Positions 9,346 through 18,349 of a DNA stretch of 64,000 bases are shown one piece after another. Both the position numbers and the translations under genes were made by a program. This DNA comes from Myxococcales bacterium (lineage in GTDB: Bacteria > Myxococcota_A > UBA9160 > UBA4427), in NCBI GenBank assembly GCA_012959805.1, contig DUCN01000082.1, positions 124,001 through 188,000 on the forward strand. The letters are read 5' to 3'. The notes below the pieces were generated by a model. That model did not search any database, was not told where the DNA came from, and worked only from the letters and a program-made list of their open reading frames with translations. Position 1 is the first letter of the stretch. The number at the start of each line of letters is the position of its first letter.

Positions 9346-10767
9346 CTAACCGTGCTCGATTTCAGGCCGAGGAATGCCCTTCCAATAATAATTCGGTCGG
9401 CCGCCGGATTCGTGAATGCGGCGGAAGACGAATTCCACTTCCTGGCCGATCTCGACATCCTTGGCTTCGATGTCGACGACCTGGAGGTGAATGCGGGCCC
9501 CAGCGACTTCGATGATCGTGACGATGGTTGGAGGATTGGGTGTCGGAAAGAAGTAGTCGAAGGTGTAGGTCACGATCTTTCCGATCTGGTCGGAAAGTCG
9601 CAAGGGATCGAATCGATCCTTCGAATAACAAGTTTCGCAGACTCGCTGTTTGGGAAATTGAACAGCCTGACAACTCTGGCACTGCTGGCCGAGAAAACTC
9701 AAGTCATCGTCGCGTTCCCGGAATAGAATCGTTGCCGAGAGCCCCGGGTTCGATCCAGCATCCCATTCCGTCGCAGTGAGTCCCTTGGCTTTCACGTAGT
9801 CGTCATATCGCGAAACGACTCGGCGGCGAGCCAGGTTCCAGGCGACGCCGCGACGCGTCTTTAGTGGGGAGATCTCTTTCGTGATCAAAAGGGCGGCGGC
9901 ATTCGCGCCACTTCCGAAGTCGGCGAGCAGAAGACGTTCTCCGGGCTTCGCTGCTTCGAGGGCGGCAATCAGCAGCAGCGGTGCGGTGGCGGCACCCGCA
10001 TGACCCAGTCTGCCAAAGAGATGAGGTTCGAGGGCATCTTGCTCAATCTTCGAAGATCGGGCGAGTGTGGCGTGAGAGCGGGCATCAGGGGTCGCGAGGA
10101 CGACGCGATCGAATTCGTTGATGGAACATTCGCAGCGCACCAGCAATGATTCGATGGCGCGGGAAAGATTCGGCAGCACGGATTCCTGGAGGACGAAGCG
10201 ATCCTCCCAGGAATGAACGTAATCATGGCCGGCCGGGCGCCAAACATCCGTGATCTCATCGGTCACGGCGGCGAAATGATCCAGGCTCGCGATCGCGGCA
10301 CCATCAGAAATGAGAAGAGCTGCGGCACCGTCACCCAATTTCACTTCGAGCCCCGAGCCAGGCGCTGCGAGTCGGGCATCGCTCGCGATGACGAGTACCG
10401 TCTTCGCGGAGCCCGCGCGTACGGCGTCAAAGGCTGCGCTAAGGGCCGATGATCCGGCTCGTGTTGAACCCGTCTGATCCTCTGTCTGGATGTCTCGACC
10501 GAGATCGAGCGCGCGCGCCGCGAGCGCGGCGGATTGTTTCTCTGCAAAGGGCAGGGTCGTTGAGGCAAAGATGAGTTTGTCGATCTGATTTCGATCGAAT
10601 CCTTCGAGACAGTGAACAGCGGCTGTGACGCCGAGCGTGATGGCGTCTTCGTCATGCCACGCCACGGATCTTTCGGGGTCGCCGTCGCTTGCGGGGCGAC
10701 CCGCTATCACGCTGAAGGGCAATCGAGTCGGTGGAATATACGCGCCGTAGGAAATGATTCCGATCAT
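9346..10767 (-). CDS. HMG-CoA-synthase-like condensing domain fused to DUF35 OB-fold/zinc ribbon
   Basis: A 473-residue two-domain protein. Residues about 1-340 have the HMG-CoA synthase/KAS III-like fold ('GIISYGAYIPPTRL' at the N-terminus, 'GDGAAALLISDGAAIASLDH'). Residues about 350-473 form a rubredoxin-like zinc ribbon ('CQSCQAVQFPKQRVCETC') and OB-fold of the DUF35 family. In authentic HMG-CoA synthase a Cys sits before the AGT-type turn; here the block reads 'DQTGSTRAGSSALSAA', so the nucleophile appears lost. Related fusions are known beside thiolases, where DUF35 tethers CoA substrates. It sits between the thiolase (14 bp) and the small acyl-CoA dehydrogenase. ATG 10767 is chosen because the 31-residue upstream extension overlaps the previous gene. 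Confidence 0.82.
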   Translation of the reverse strand: MIGIISYGAYIPPTRLPFSVIAGRPASDGDPERSVAWHDEDAITLGVTAAVHCLEGFDRNQIDKLIFASTTLPFAEKQSAALAARALDLGRDIQTEDQTGSTRAGSSALSAAFDAVRAGSAKTVLVIASDARLAAPGSGLEVKLGDGAAALLISDGAAIASLDHFAAVTDEITDVWRPAGHDYVHSWEDRFVLQESVLPNLSRAIESLLVRCECSINEFDRVVLATPDARSHATLARSSKIEQDALEPHLFGRLGHAGAATAPLLLIAALEAAKPGERLLLADFGSGANAAALLITKEISPLKTRRGVAWNLARRRVVSRYDDYVKAKGLTATEWDAGSNPGLSATILFRERDDDLSFLGQQCQSCQAVQFPKQRVCETCYSKDRFDPLRLSDQIGKIVTYTFDYFFPTPNPPTIVTIIEVAGARIHLQVVDIEAKDVEIGQEVEFVFRRIHESGGRPNYYWKGIPRPEIEHG

Positions 10768-10810
10768 CGCGCTCGGGGCCTTGAGTCTTTCGTGATTGGA
10801 TTCAATCTCT

Positions 10811-11821
10811 TCATTGGGTCTCGACGAGCGTCTCGAGAATCGACGCGATTGTTTCGGCATGTTCGTCTCGGGTGCCGAAGCTGTTCTCGAGGACCCATGA
10901 GCGCTTCAAGTAGTAGTGGGCACTGACTTCCCAGGTGAAGCCCATCCCGCCATGCACCTGAATACAGCTCCGTGCATTGCGAATCGCGCTCTCGCCGGCG
11001 GTCACCTTTGCGGACGAGACGGCTCGCGCAACGTTTGCGACTTCGGGCGCGTCAAGGGTTGCGGCTGCGTTGTAGGCCCCTCCGCGCGCGGCTTCCTGTC
11101 GCACGAACATTTCAGCTAGCAGATGCTTCACCGCCTGAAAGCCTCCGATTGGTCGCCCAAATTGTTCTCGTCCTTTGGCGTACTCATTGGCCAGGTCGAG
11201 GGCGCCTTCGGCCAGCCCAAGCTGTTGGCCTGCGACCATGGCCGCGCCGACGAGTCTCATCTTTTGGGCTGCATTCGAATCGGCGATCTGCTCGCCTCTC
11301 GGTAGCTCCGGGATGTGATGGATGGGCGTGAGTGGATCGAGAGGAATGTCGGCTGGGATCGAGCGAATCGAAACCGGATCGAGTCGTTCGATGCCTTCCT
11401 TTCGGAGCACAAGGAGGACGTCGATGTGGTCAAGGTGTTCGGCGACAATGGGTTCCGGAGATCGACCAACATTGGTCCGGTCGTCGAGTAGATCTACGCC
11501 GCCGACGACAACTTCGCCGCTCTCGACACCTGGGACCAGGCCTGCTGCCAGATGGCTCCAGACCAGGGGACCCGGAACGAGTCGTCGTCCCAACTCCTCG
11601 AAGACCAGTACGGCATCCGAATAGCCCAGACCAATGCCGCCCTGATCCTCGGAGAGGCGAAGCCCGAACACGCCCATCTCCGCGAGTTCGCACCAGAGCG
11701 CCCGATCGAAGCCCTTGGATTTTCCGAGTTCAGGCAGACGTTCGTTCGAGACCTGACCCTCGCAGAAACTGCGAATGCCGGCTTGAAGCGCCTTCTGATC
11801 TTCTGTGGGCTGGAAGTCCAA
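10811..11821 (-). CDS. Acyl-CoA dehydrogenase, small subunit-like
   Basis: A 336-residue acyl-CoA dehydrogenase, shorter than the usual 380-410. It keeps the N-terminal helical domain ('DFQPTEDQKALQAGIRSF'), 'LRLSEDQGGIGLGYSDAV' and the C-terminal FAD/dimer region 'GREQFGRPIGGFQAVKHLLA' and 'CIQVHGGMGFTWEVSAHYYL'. Much of the middle beta domain is compressed. The start is TTG 11819-11821, supported by GAGGAG five bases upstream. It lies 69 bp after the 406-residue acyl-CoA dehydrogenase gene; adjacent pairs like this often encode alpha2-beta2 heterotetramers that act on steroid or branched side-chain CoAs. That assembly is inferred from layout. Confidence 0.85.
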   Translation of the reverse strand: MDFQPTEDQKALQAGIRSFCEGQVSNERLPELGKSKGFDRALWCELAEMGVFGLRLSEDQGGIGLGYSDAVLVFEELGRRLVPGPLVWSHLAAGLVPGVESGEVVVGGVDLLDDRTNVGRSPEPIVAEHLDHIDVLLVLRKEGIERLDPVSIRSIPADIPLDPLTPIHHIPELPRGEQIADSNAAQKMRLVGAAMVAGQQLGLAEGALDLANEYAKGREQFGRPIGGFQAVKHLLAEMFVRQEAARGGAYNAAATLDAPEVANVARAVSSAKVTAGESAIRNARSCIQVHGGMGFTWEVSAHYYLKRSWVLENSFGTRDEHAETIASILETLVETQ

Positions 11822-11890
11822 ATGTTCTCCTCGAGCTTTTTCGGATTCCGGAGTCGGGCCGGAAACGTAGTTACTCGGTGTTAGGCCATT

Positions 11891-13111
11891 TTAATTTGTT
11901 GTCGGTCGAGGTTCTTTCGGTAGGCCGAGGACGCGCTCGCCGATTATGTTTTTCTGGATCTGACTCGTTCCGGCGGCAATTGCGAGGGAGATTGCGTTGA
12001 AATGTCGTCCCAGGAAAAGGCTGGAAGGTCGATCCGCGAGATCCGTTCGCGAGAGTCCGGCGCGACCCAATAGCCGAATGCCGAGTTCGGTGATCCGCTG
12101 GTAGATGTCGGTGTAGTAGAGCTTGACGGCTGAAGATCCAACCCCGGGCACGCCCGATTCCCTGGATTGGCAGACGGATAATTTGACCATCGCCCAGAGC
12201 GATTCGAGTTCGCCCGAGAGATGCCCTATTTCGCCTCTCAGAGCGCGGTCGTCCCAGGCGCATCCGTCATTACTCGTGATGGTTTTCGCGGTGCGAATCA
12301 GATCCATGACAAAGGCTTGGAGATGGATCATGTCGCTGGCGAAGGCGGTGCCTCGTTCGAAGCGCAGCGTGACGTTCGTGACGCGCCAGCCGTCGTTCTC
12401 CTCACCAATTCGGTTGTTCACGGGAATCTGGACGTCTTCGAGAAAGACCTCGGAAAACTCTCCCTCGCCCTCGAGAGTCGGAAGCGGACGGATTTCGATG
12501 CCGGGAAGATCCATGGGCATGATCAGCCAGCTGATGCCGCGATGCTTGGGCGCTTCGGGATCGGTGCGTACGAGGAGTTCGCAATAGTCGGCGACCTGAG
12601 CAAAGGAGGTCCAAATCTTGTGGCCTGAGACAACGTAGTGTGCACTGTCGTCTGAATTCCCTCCGACCCGCTCGGCTTTCGTCTGGAGGCTGGCGAGGTC
12701 GGATCCGGCGACGGGTTCCGAGAATCCCTGGCACCAGACTTCTTCGCCCGAAAGAATGTTTTGGATGTGTCGGGCTTTCTGTTCGTCGCTGCCCTCGGCC
12801 ATGATCGTTGGACCGCCATGCAGGACGCCGACAAAGTTGACACCGATGTACGGCGCGTTCGCCTTCGCGATTTCTTCGAAGTAGATCAATTGCTCGATCA
12901 GTGTCGCGTCGCGTCCGCCGTATTGCTTGGGCCAATTGATGCCCGCATAGCCCGCATCAAATAGCTTTCGCTGCCATCGCGTGTCGTAGTCGCGCCGCGC
13001 ATCCCAATCGCTTGAGGCGGGCGATGTTCCGTGGGCGGGGACTTCGCTTGCCAACCATACGGCGAGTTCGCGCCGGAAGGACTGCTCGTGAGGCGTGTAG
13101 CGGAGATCCAA
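11891..13111 (-). CDS. Acyl-CoA dehydrogenase, large subunit-like
   Basis: A 406-residue acyl-CoA dehydrogenase oxidising acyl-CoA to 2-enoyl-CoA with FAD. Seen: 'GINWPKQYGGRDATLIEQ', FAD-binding 'GFSEPVAGSDLASLQTKAER', 'GHKIWTSFAQVADYCELLVR' and the C-terminal 'NIIGERVLGLPKEPR'. The chosen start is TTG 13109-13111, because GAGG lies eight bases upstream and the next residues (DLRYTPHEQSFR) begin the family's first helix; the frame extends 22 residues further back without family similarity. It pairs with the small acyl-CoA dehydrogenase gene just downstream, probably as one enzyme. Confidence 0.87.
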   Translation of the reverse strand: MDLRYTPHEQSFRRELAVWLASEVPAHGTSPASSDWDARRDYDTRWQRKLFDAGYAGINWPKQYGGRDATLIEQLIYFEEIAKANAPYIGVNFVGVLHGGPTIMAEGSDEQKARHIQNILSGEEVWCQGFSEPVAGSDLASLQTKAERVGGNSDDSAHYVVSGHKIWTSFAQVADYCELLVRTDPEAPKHRGISWLIMPMDLPGIEIRPLPTLEGEGEFSEVFLEDVQIPVNNRIGEENDGWRVTNVTLRFERGTAFASDMIHLQAFVMDLIRTAKTITSNDGCAWDDRALRGEIGHLSGELESLWAMVKLSVCQSRESGVPGVGSSAVKLYYTDIYQRITELGIRLLGRAGLSRTDLADRPSSLFLGRHFNAISLAIAAGTSQIQKNIIGERVLGLPKEPRPTTN

Positions 13112-13308
13112 TTTTGATCCTCTTGGCGTCCTGTCCTGTGGAAATGAGACGTCGAAATAGGCGGCGCCTTGGTGCACGATCAGGCTTGCGCCGGTTCGGT
13201 GCGTGACTCAATACGAGTCGCATCGTATCGAAATGCGAGAAGCTCGTCAAAGGCGAGAATTCGGTTTCCGACGCCTCCGGGAAGCCCCGGAGCCGGCCTG
13301 CTCGCCGC

Positions 13309-14151
13309 CTAGAAGCGGCCGATGTAATGCGAGAACGCGTCCATGAGAGGAAGCACGCACTCGCGGTTGGCGGAAGGAAGCCGCAGCACAGCCTCGGTGA
13401 CACCCAAAGAGGCGTAGTACGTGAGTTTTTCATCGCTGGGTTCGATGCCCATCGGGACTAGGTGGAGCGACGTGTCGTCGCGGCCGGCCTCGCGGAAGAG
13501 ACGGCGTAGCCTGTCGAGTTCCTGTCCCATGCCCGCGCCTCCGATGGGCATCCAGCCGTCGGCGTATTCGACGATTGCACCGAAGAGCTTTGGTCCGGCG
13601 GCCCCGCCAATCAGGGTGCGCGGGCGTGGCTGCTGAATGGGTTTGGGCCACTGGAAGGACGGCGTGAATTGTACGAATTCGCCGTCGAAGCGGGCAATGT
13701 CTTCGCTCCAGAGCGCTTGCATTGCGAGCATCGTTTCGCGAACCCGCTCACGTCGGCTAGCCACGTCGATGTCATGATTTTCCATTTCTTCGTGGTTCCA
13801 GCCGTATCCGATTCCGAAAACGAAGCGGCCCTGGCAGATCCAGTCGAGGGTCGCGATCTCTTTCGCGAAAGTAATCGGATCGTGTTGAGCGGGTAGGCCG
13901 ATCCCTGTGCCCAGGAGAATCGAGTCAGTGGCACTCGCGGCGGCGGCCAAAGCGATATAGGGGTCGGGACTTCGGAAATACGGTGCTTCGAGTTCATCGG
14001 CCCCGCTTGGTGCGGGCGTGCGCCGACTCGCCGGGATATGCGTATGTTCGGGCAGATAGAGCGAATAGAAGCCGCGCGCCTCGGCTTCCCGAGCCACTTC
14101 GACAGGATGCATGGCCTGGTCCGTTGCCTGAATGGTGACACCGATCTTCAT
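13309..14151 (-). CDS. LLM-class F420-dependent oxidoreductase
   Basis: A 280-residue luciferase-like monooxygenase-fold protein ('MKIGVTIQATDQAMHPVEVA', 'LYLPEHTHIP', 'GRFVFGIGYGWNHEEMENH'). The family uses coenzyme F420 or FMN for hydride transfer or monooxygenation; cofactor and substrate are not readable here. ATG 14149-14151 has AGGTGAG six bases upstream, better than the frame start three codons earlier. It is the promoter-proximal gene of the minus-strand catabolic run and is divergent from the fused ferredoxin oxidoreductase gene; the 198-bp divergent interval probably holds promoters for both. A second member of the family lies at 61929-62801. Confidence 0.85.
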   Translation of the reverse strand: MKIGVTIQATDQAMHPVEVAREAEARGFYSLYLPEHTHIPASRRTPAPSGADELEAPYFRSPDPYIALAAAASATDSILLGTGIGLPAQHDPITFAKEIATLDWICQGRFVFGIGYGWNHEEMENHDIDVASRRERVRETMLAMQALWSEDIARFDGEFVQFTPSFQWPKPIQQPRPRTLIGGAAGPKLFGAIVEYADGWMPIGGAGMGQELDRLRRLFREAGRDDTSLHLVPMGIEPSDEKLTYYASLGVTEAVLRLPSANRECVLPLMDAFSHYIGRF

Positions 14152-14349
14152 TGCTCTCACCTATTCTCTCACGTATAGACGCTCCCGTCGGCTTCGTCCA
14201 ATGACGTCCCCGAACCGACCGGATCCCCCGGTCGACCAACGCCTTCAGATCTCATGGCTCGTCGACCTCGACTACGTTTGCATTTGACGCTCGGACGCTT
14301 ACGTTAGAAGCTCTTCCGTGAAGCCTGGCCTATCGAGGAGTCTATCCCT

Positions 14350-17300
14350 TTGGCGACATCTCCGAAATTCGACGCGAGTTATGTTCTCGACGACCGCTAT
14401 AGCCGGGAGTCTGGGCGAGTCTTCTTGACAGGTAATCAGGCGCTCGTTCGGCTTCCGCTGATGCAGCGACGTCGAGACCTGGCGGCGGGGCTGAATACGG
14501 CCGGCTTCATTTCGGGCTATCGCGGGTCGCCGTTAGGCACCCTCGACATGAACCTGTGGCAGGCAAAGGTCACACTCGACGAACACGAGATCCGTTTCGA
14601 ACCGGGCCTGAATGAAGATCTGGCGGCGACCGCCGTCTGGGGTTCGCAGCAGTCGATGCTGCACGAAAATCCGCAATTCGATGGCGTATTCGGCATGTGG
14701 TATGGCAAAGGGCCGGGCGTCGATCGTGCCTGCGATGCGTTGAAACACGCGAATTACGCCGGAACTTCAGCGAATGGCGGCGTCCTCGCATTGATGGGAG
14801 ACGATCCCGGAGCGAAATCCTCTTCGATCGCGCATCAGAGCGAGACCGCGATGATCCATTGTGGAATTCCCGTTATGAATCCGGCGACCGTGCAGGATTA
14901 TCTAGATTTCGGCCTCTACGGTTGGGCGCTCTCGCGGTATTCCGGATCTTGGGTTGGCTTCAAATGCCTGACCGATACGGTCGAGAGTTCAGGGTCTGTT
15001 CTGGTTTCATCGGATCGCGCACGTATTGTTAGGCCCACTGATTTCGAGATGCCGCCCGGCGGTCTGCATATTTCTTGGGGAAATCTTCCGCTTCAGGTCG
15101 AGGCTCGAGTCTTCGAACAAAGGCTCGTTGCCGTCCGCGCGTTCGTCCGTGCCAATGGAATCGACCGGGTGGCCCTTGGCTCGGATCGTTCGGGGCCTCG
15201 TCGTCTCGGGATCGTTACGACTGGCAAGGCCTACGGCGATTTGAGGCAAGCGCTCGTCGATATTGGAATCGATGATACGAAGGCGCGCAGTCTTGGACTT
15301 TCGATCTATAAGGTCGGTGTGAGCTGGCCCCTCGAGTCGGAAGGCCTTCGTGAGTTCGCTTCGGGATTGGACAATCTTCTGGTCATTGAAGAGAAGAAGC
15401 CCATCATGGAAGAGCAGATCTCGAACCTGCTTTTCAATCTCAGTGATCGTCCGAGACTGTTCGGGAAACAGGATCTCGCGGGGCGCCCTCTGGTGCCTGG
15501 CATCGGAGAACTCACGCCACTCATCGTGGCAGGCGTTCTCCGCCATTGGATTGCCGATTTGACGGCGGAAGATGGCGATGCATCGTCGTGGCAGAGCGCA
15601 CTGATTCCCGCTCCCGACCAGGCGACCGTGGCGGGGCCGAAAAGTGGTCTGATGCGTTTGCCTTCGTTCTGCTCGGGATGCCCGCACAACCGATCGACCG
15701 TCGTGCCGGAGGGCAGCGTCGCGTTAGGCGGAATCGGTTGTCACGGAATGGCGGTCTGGCTTCCGGAGAGGCGGACCTTGGCGGTGACCCAAATGGGAGG
15801 AGAGGGCGCCAATTGGATTGGCCAATCCCCCTTTTCGGGCGTCGATCACATTTTTCAGAACATGGGGGACGGCACGTATTTTCATTCGGGTCTGCTGGCC
15901 ATTCGGGCTGCGATCGCTGCAAAGGTGAACATCACGTACAAGATCCTCGTGAATGGGGCCGTCGCCATGACGGGAGGACAGCCGATCGAGGGCGAGGACA
16001 TGGCGGGTGAAATCACGACGCCGGAAATCGCTCGGCAACTGGCGGGGGAGGGTATCCGACGGATTGCCGTGCTTTCTGATGACGTCGAGAAGTATTCGAT
16101 CGCCGCGTTTCCGGCTGGTGTGACGATTCATCATCGAAATGAGATCGATCGTGTTCAGAAGGAACTTCGACAGATCGGTGGCGTGACCGCGCTTCTCTAT
16201 GACCAGACTTGCGCGGCGGAAGCGCGTCGACTGCGCAAACGCGGGCAGTTTCCCGATCCGGATCGTCGAGTTGTCATCAATGAATTGGTCTGTGAAGGAT
16301 GTGGCGATTGCTCGGTCCAATCCAATTGCATTTCGATCGAACCGGTCGAAACCGAGTTCGGTCGAAAACGGCGCATCAATCAGTCCTCCTGCAACAAGGA
16401 CTATTCATGTCTCGAAGGGTACTGCCCGAGCTTTGCGACGATTGTGGGTGGCCGACTCCGGAACGCTGTCGTCGATAATGATTCGGGCGTGCGCGGCGCA
16501 CAAGAGAATCGACTCTTCGCCGAATTGCCGGATGCCCCGGTCGCTCGCCTCGATGAGCCCTTCAACATCTTTGTGGCCGGAATCGGGGGGACCGGTGTGA
16601 TCACGGTGGGTGCGCTGATAGGAATGGCCGCGCATCTGGAAGGGAAGGGGACAACGCTTCTCGATGTGACGGGGTTGGCGCAGAAGAATGGTGCCGTCGC
16701 GAGTCATGTCCGGGTCTCGCGAGATTCGGGGGAACTCTACTCCACGCGGATCTCACCCGGCGCCGCGGATCTTCTCCTGGGATGCGACATCGTCGTCTCG
16801 ACGGGTCAGGATGGGATGGAAAAGCTGTCTGGCACTCGAACTCGGGCAATTGTGAATACGCATGTTGCACCGCTGGCCGACTTCGCATCGAGCCCGGACA
16901 TGGATTTTTCCTCGAAGGAGATGGAGTCTGCGCTGCTGGAACGGTTGGGCGGAGACCGGGTCGACCTGGTGGATGCAACGCGGATCGCCACGGAGGGATT
17001 AGGCGACGCCATCGCGGCGAATCTCTTTCTCGTCGGATTTGCGCTTCAGAAGGGCCTGATGCCCATCGGTCTGCCCGCGCTCGAAAGGGCCATCGAGTTG
17101 AATGGGAAATCGATCGAGCTGAATCGACGAGCACTGGCGTGGGGACGGCTCGCTGCACACGACTGGAGTCGAGTGCAAAATCTGATCGATTCGCGTGGTT
17201 CGGCTTCATCGGGGGAAGGGGATGAGTCGATGCCTGGGCTCGATGAGATCATTGCGACGCGGTTTCAATTCTTGACGGACTATCAAGACGCTGCCTACGC

Positions 17301-17877
17301 CAAGCAATACGAAGCGTTCGTGGAGGCAGTCAGGGGGAGCGAAGAGGCATCCGGCGTTGTCGGCGCTCGCCTGGCTACTGCGGTTGCACGGAATTTGTTC
17401 AAGCTCATGGCTGTGAAGGATGAGTACGAAGTCATGCGCTTGTGGGCGGATGTCGGTTTCGAGAGACAACTGGATCATGAATTCGAGGGCGACTACAAGA
17501 TTCAGTTTCACCTGGCGCCGCAGATGTTTTTCCCTCGAGATCCGGACACCGGGCGTGCGAGGAAGCTCACGCTGAGTCGTCGAGCGATGTCGATGTTGAA
17601 GCTGCTGCGGCACCTGAAATTTCTTCGAAATACACCCTTTGATCCTTTTAATCGCACGGCACATCGGCGTCGGGAATGGGGGCTCGTTGGCGAATACAAA
17701 TTGGTGGTCGGTGAGATCTTGGAGGGCCTTTCGATGAGCAATCACGAACTGGCTCTCGAGCTTGCAGAAATCCCAGCGCAGATCAGGGGCTTCGACTCGG
17801 TGAAGGATGTTCAGCTCGCCGCGGCGAAGGAACGGGAGGCAATCTTGCTTCGTGACTTCCGAACCAGCGTTGCATGA
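14350..17877 (+). CDS. Fused indolepyruvate:ferredoxin oxidoreductase (IorA-IorB)
   Basis: A 1175-residue TPP- and [4Fe-4S]-dependent 2-oxoacid oxidoreductase in which the alpha and beta subunits are one chain, the usual form in aerobic Proteobacteria. It decarboxylates aryl or branched 2-oxoacids to acyl-CoA while reducing ferredoxin. Order: pyrimidine-binding domain, TPP-binding region with 'GSVALGGIGCHGMAVWLP' near residue 460, a ferredoxin-like insert with 'CEGCGDCSVQSNC' near 650 and a second cysteine group in 'SSCNKDYSCLEGYCP', then the gamma domain starting 'VAGIGGTGVITVGALIGMAA' near 740. Start TTG 14350 is supported by GAGGAG nine bases upstream. It leads a plus-strand group with hydroxyacyl-CoA dehydrogenase and thiolase, suggesting amino-acid or fatty-acid breakdown. 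Confidence 0.92.
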   Translation: MATSPKFDASYVLDDRYSRESGRVFLTGNQALVRLPLMQRRRDLAAGLNTAGFISGYRGSPLGTLDMNLWQAKVTLDEHEIRFEPGLNEDLAATAVWGSQQSMLHENPQFDGVFGMWYGKGPGVDRACDALKHANYAGTSANGGVLALMGDDPGAKSSSIAHQSETAMIHCGIPVMNPATVQDYLDFGLYGWALSRYSGSWVGFKCLTDTVESSGSVLVSSDRARIVRPTDFEMPPGGLHISWGNLPLQVEARVFEQRLVAVRAFVRANGIDRVALGSDRSGPRRLGIVTTGKAYGDLRQALVDIGIDDTKARSLGLSIYKVGVSWPLESEGLREFASGLDNLLVIEEKKPIMEEQISNLLFNLSDRPRLFGKQDLAGRPLVPGIGELTPLIVAGVLRHWIADLTAEDGDASSWQSALIPAPDQATVAGPKSGLMRLPSFCSGCPHNRSTVVPEGSVALGGIGCHGMAVWLPERRTLAVTQMGGEGANWIGQSPFSGVDHIFQNMGDGTYFHSGLLAIRAAIAAKVNITYKILVNGAVAMTGGQPIEGEDMAGEITTPEIARQLAGEGIRRIAVLSDDVEKYSIAAFPAGVTIHHRNEIDRVQKELRQIGGVTALLYDQTCAAEARRLRKRGQFPDPDRRVVINELVCEGCGDCSVQSNCISIEPVETEFGRKRRINQSSCNKDYSCLEGYCPSFATIVGGRLRNAVVDNDSGVRGAQENRLFAELPDAPVARLDEPFNIFVAGIGGTGVITVGALIGMAAHLEGKGTTLLDVTGLAQKNGAVASHVRVSRDSGELYSTRISPGAADLLLGCDIVVSTGQDGMEKLSGTRTRAIVNTHVAPLADFASSPDMDFSSKEMESALLERLGGDRVDLVDATRIATEGLGDAIAANLFLVGFALQKGLMPIGLPALERAIELNGKSIELNRRALAWGRLAAHDWSRVQNLIDSRGSASSGEGDESMPGLDEIIATRFQFLTDYQDAAYAKQYEAFVEAVRGSEEASGVVGARLATAVARNLFKLMAVKDEYEVMRLWADVGFERQLDHEFEGDYKIQFHLAPQMFFPRDPDTGRARKLTLSRRAMSMLKLLRHLKFLRNTPFDPFNRTAHRRREWGLVGEYKLVVGEILEGLSMSNHELALELAEIPAQIRGFDSVKDVQLAAAKEREAILLRDFRTSVA

Positions 17878-17901
17878 GGCCGATCCAATCGATTCGAGCC
17901 G

Positions 17902-17919
17902 CCGGGGCGGTTGCCCCGG
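17902..17919 (+). terminator. Strong GC hairpin after the ferredoxin oxidoreductase gene
   Basis: A perfect 7-bp stem CCGGGGC/GCCCCGG with a GGTT loop starts 25 bases after the stop codon of the upstream gene. There is no following T-run, so it is either a non-canonical terminator or an mRNA 3'-end stabiliser. Role inferred from position only. Confidence 0.4.
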
Positions 17920-18349
17920 TCATCGATTCGTCGAACTGAAACGGGCTCGGGGGGCCGCCGATCGGCGACGAGATAGCCCCCCAGCCGGGGCCAGCTTTGG
18001 ATTCCTTCGGGCCTGCCGCGCAGAGGTGCATTTGCGGCGTATCCACGCGGAAAGAATCGAATTTTCCTCCGCATTTCGGTCCGGAAAGCGAGCCGTTTTC
18101 TCTCGATTGGGGCAATCTCTGAAGGGACCTCGGGTGACATTCTCGAGCTCCCATAGGCGAGGCGTAGGCCACTCGTTGGCACTCGTTCCTGGCCGGATTG
18201 AATGACGGTTGTCTCGTAGGCTTGCAGCCGATGCTGGACTGAGACGATCGGGCGAAGCGAACAGTTTGATAGCGATGAGAGTCTGGGCTCGAGTCAGTCA
18301 AGAGCCAAGGCCTATCCAACACAGCAAAGGACGAAGAGAGTTAAGGACG
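17920..18349. other. Intergenic region without a convincing gene
   Basis: About 430 bp upstream of the 3-hydroxyacyl-CoA dehydrogenase. Long frames on both strands are Arg/Ser/Pro-rich and lack ribosome sites. A leader containing the promoter for 18350-21041 should lie here, but no convincing -35/-10 pair was found. Confidence 0.5.

Noticed and set aside
15007-15687. Long minus-strand frame opposite the ferredoxin oxidoreductase (also 16601-17209 and 17206-17745)
   Set aside because: Arg/Pro-rich antisense shadows with no ribosome site or domain; the plus-strand protein is complete and conserved.
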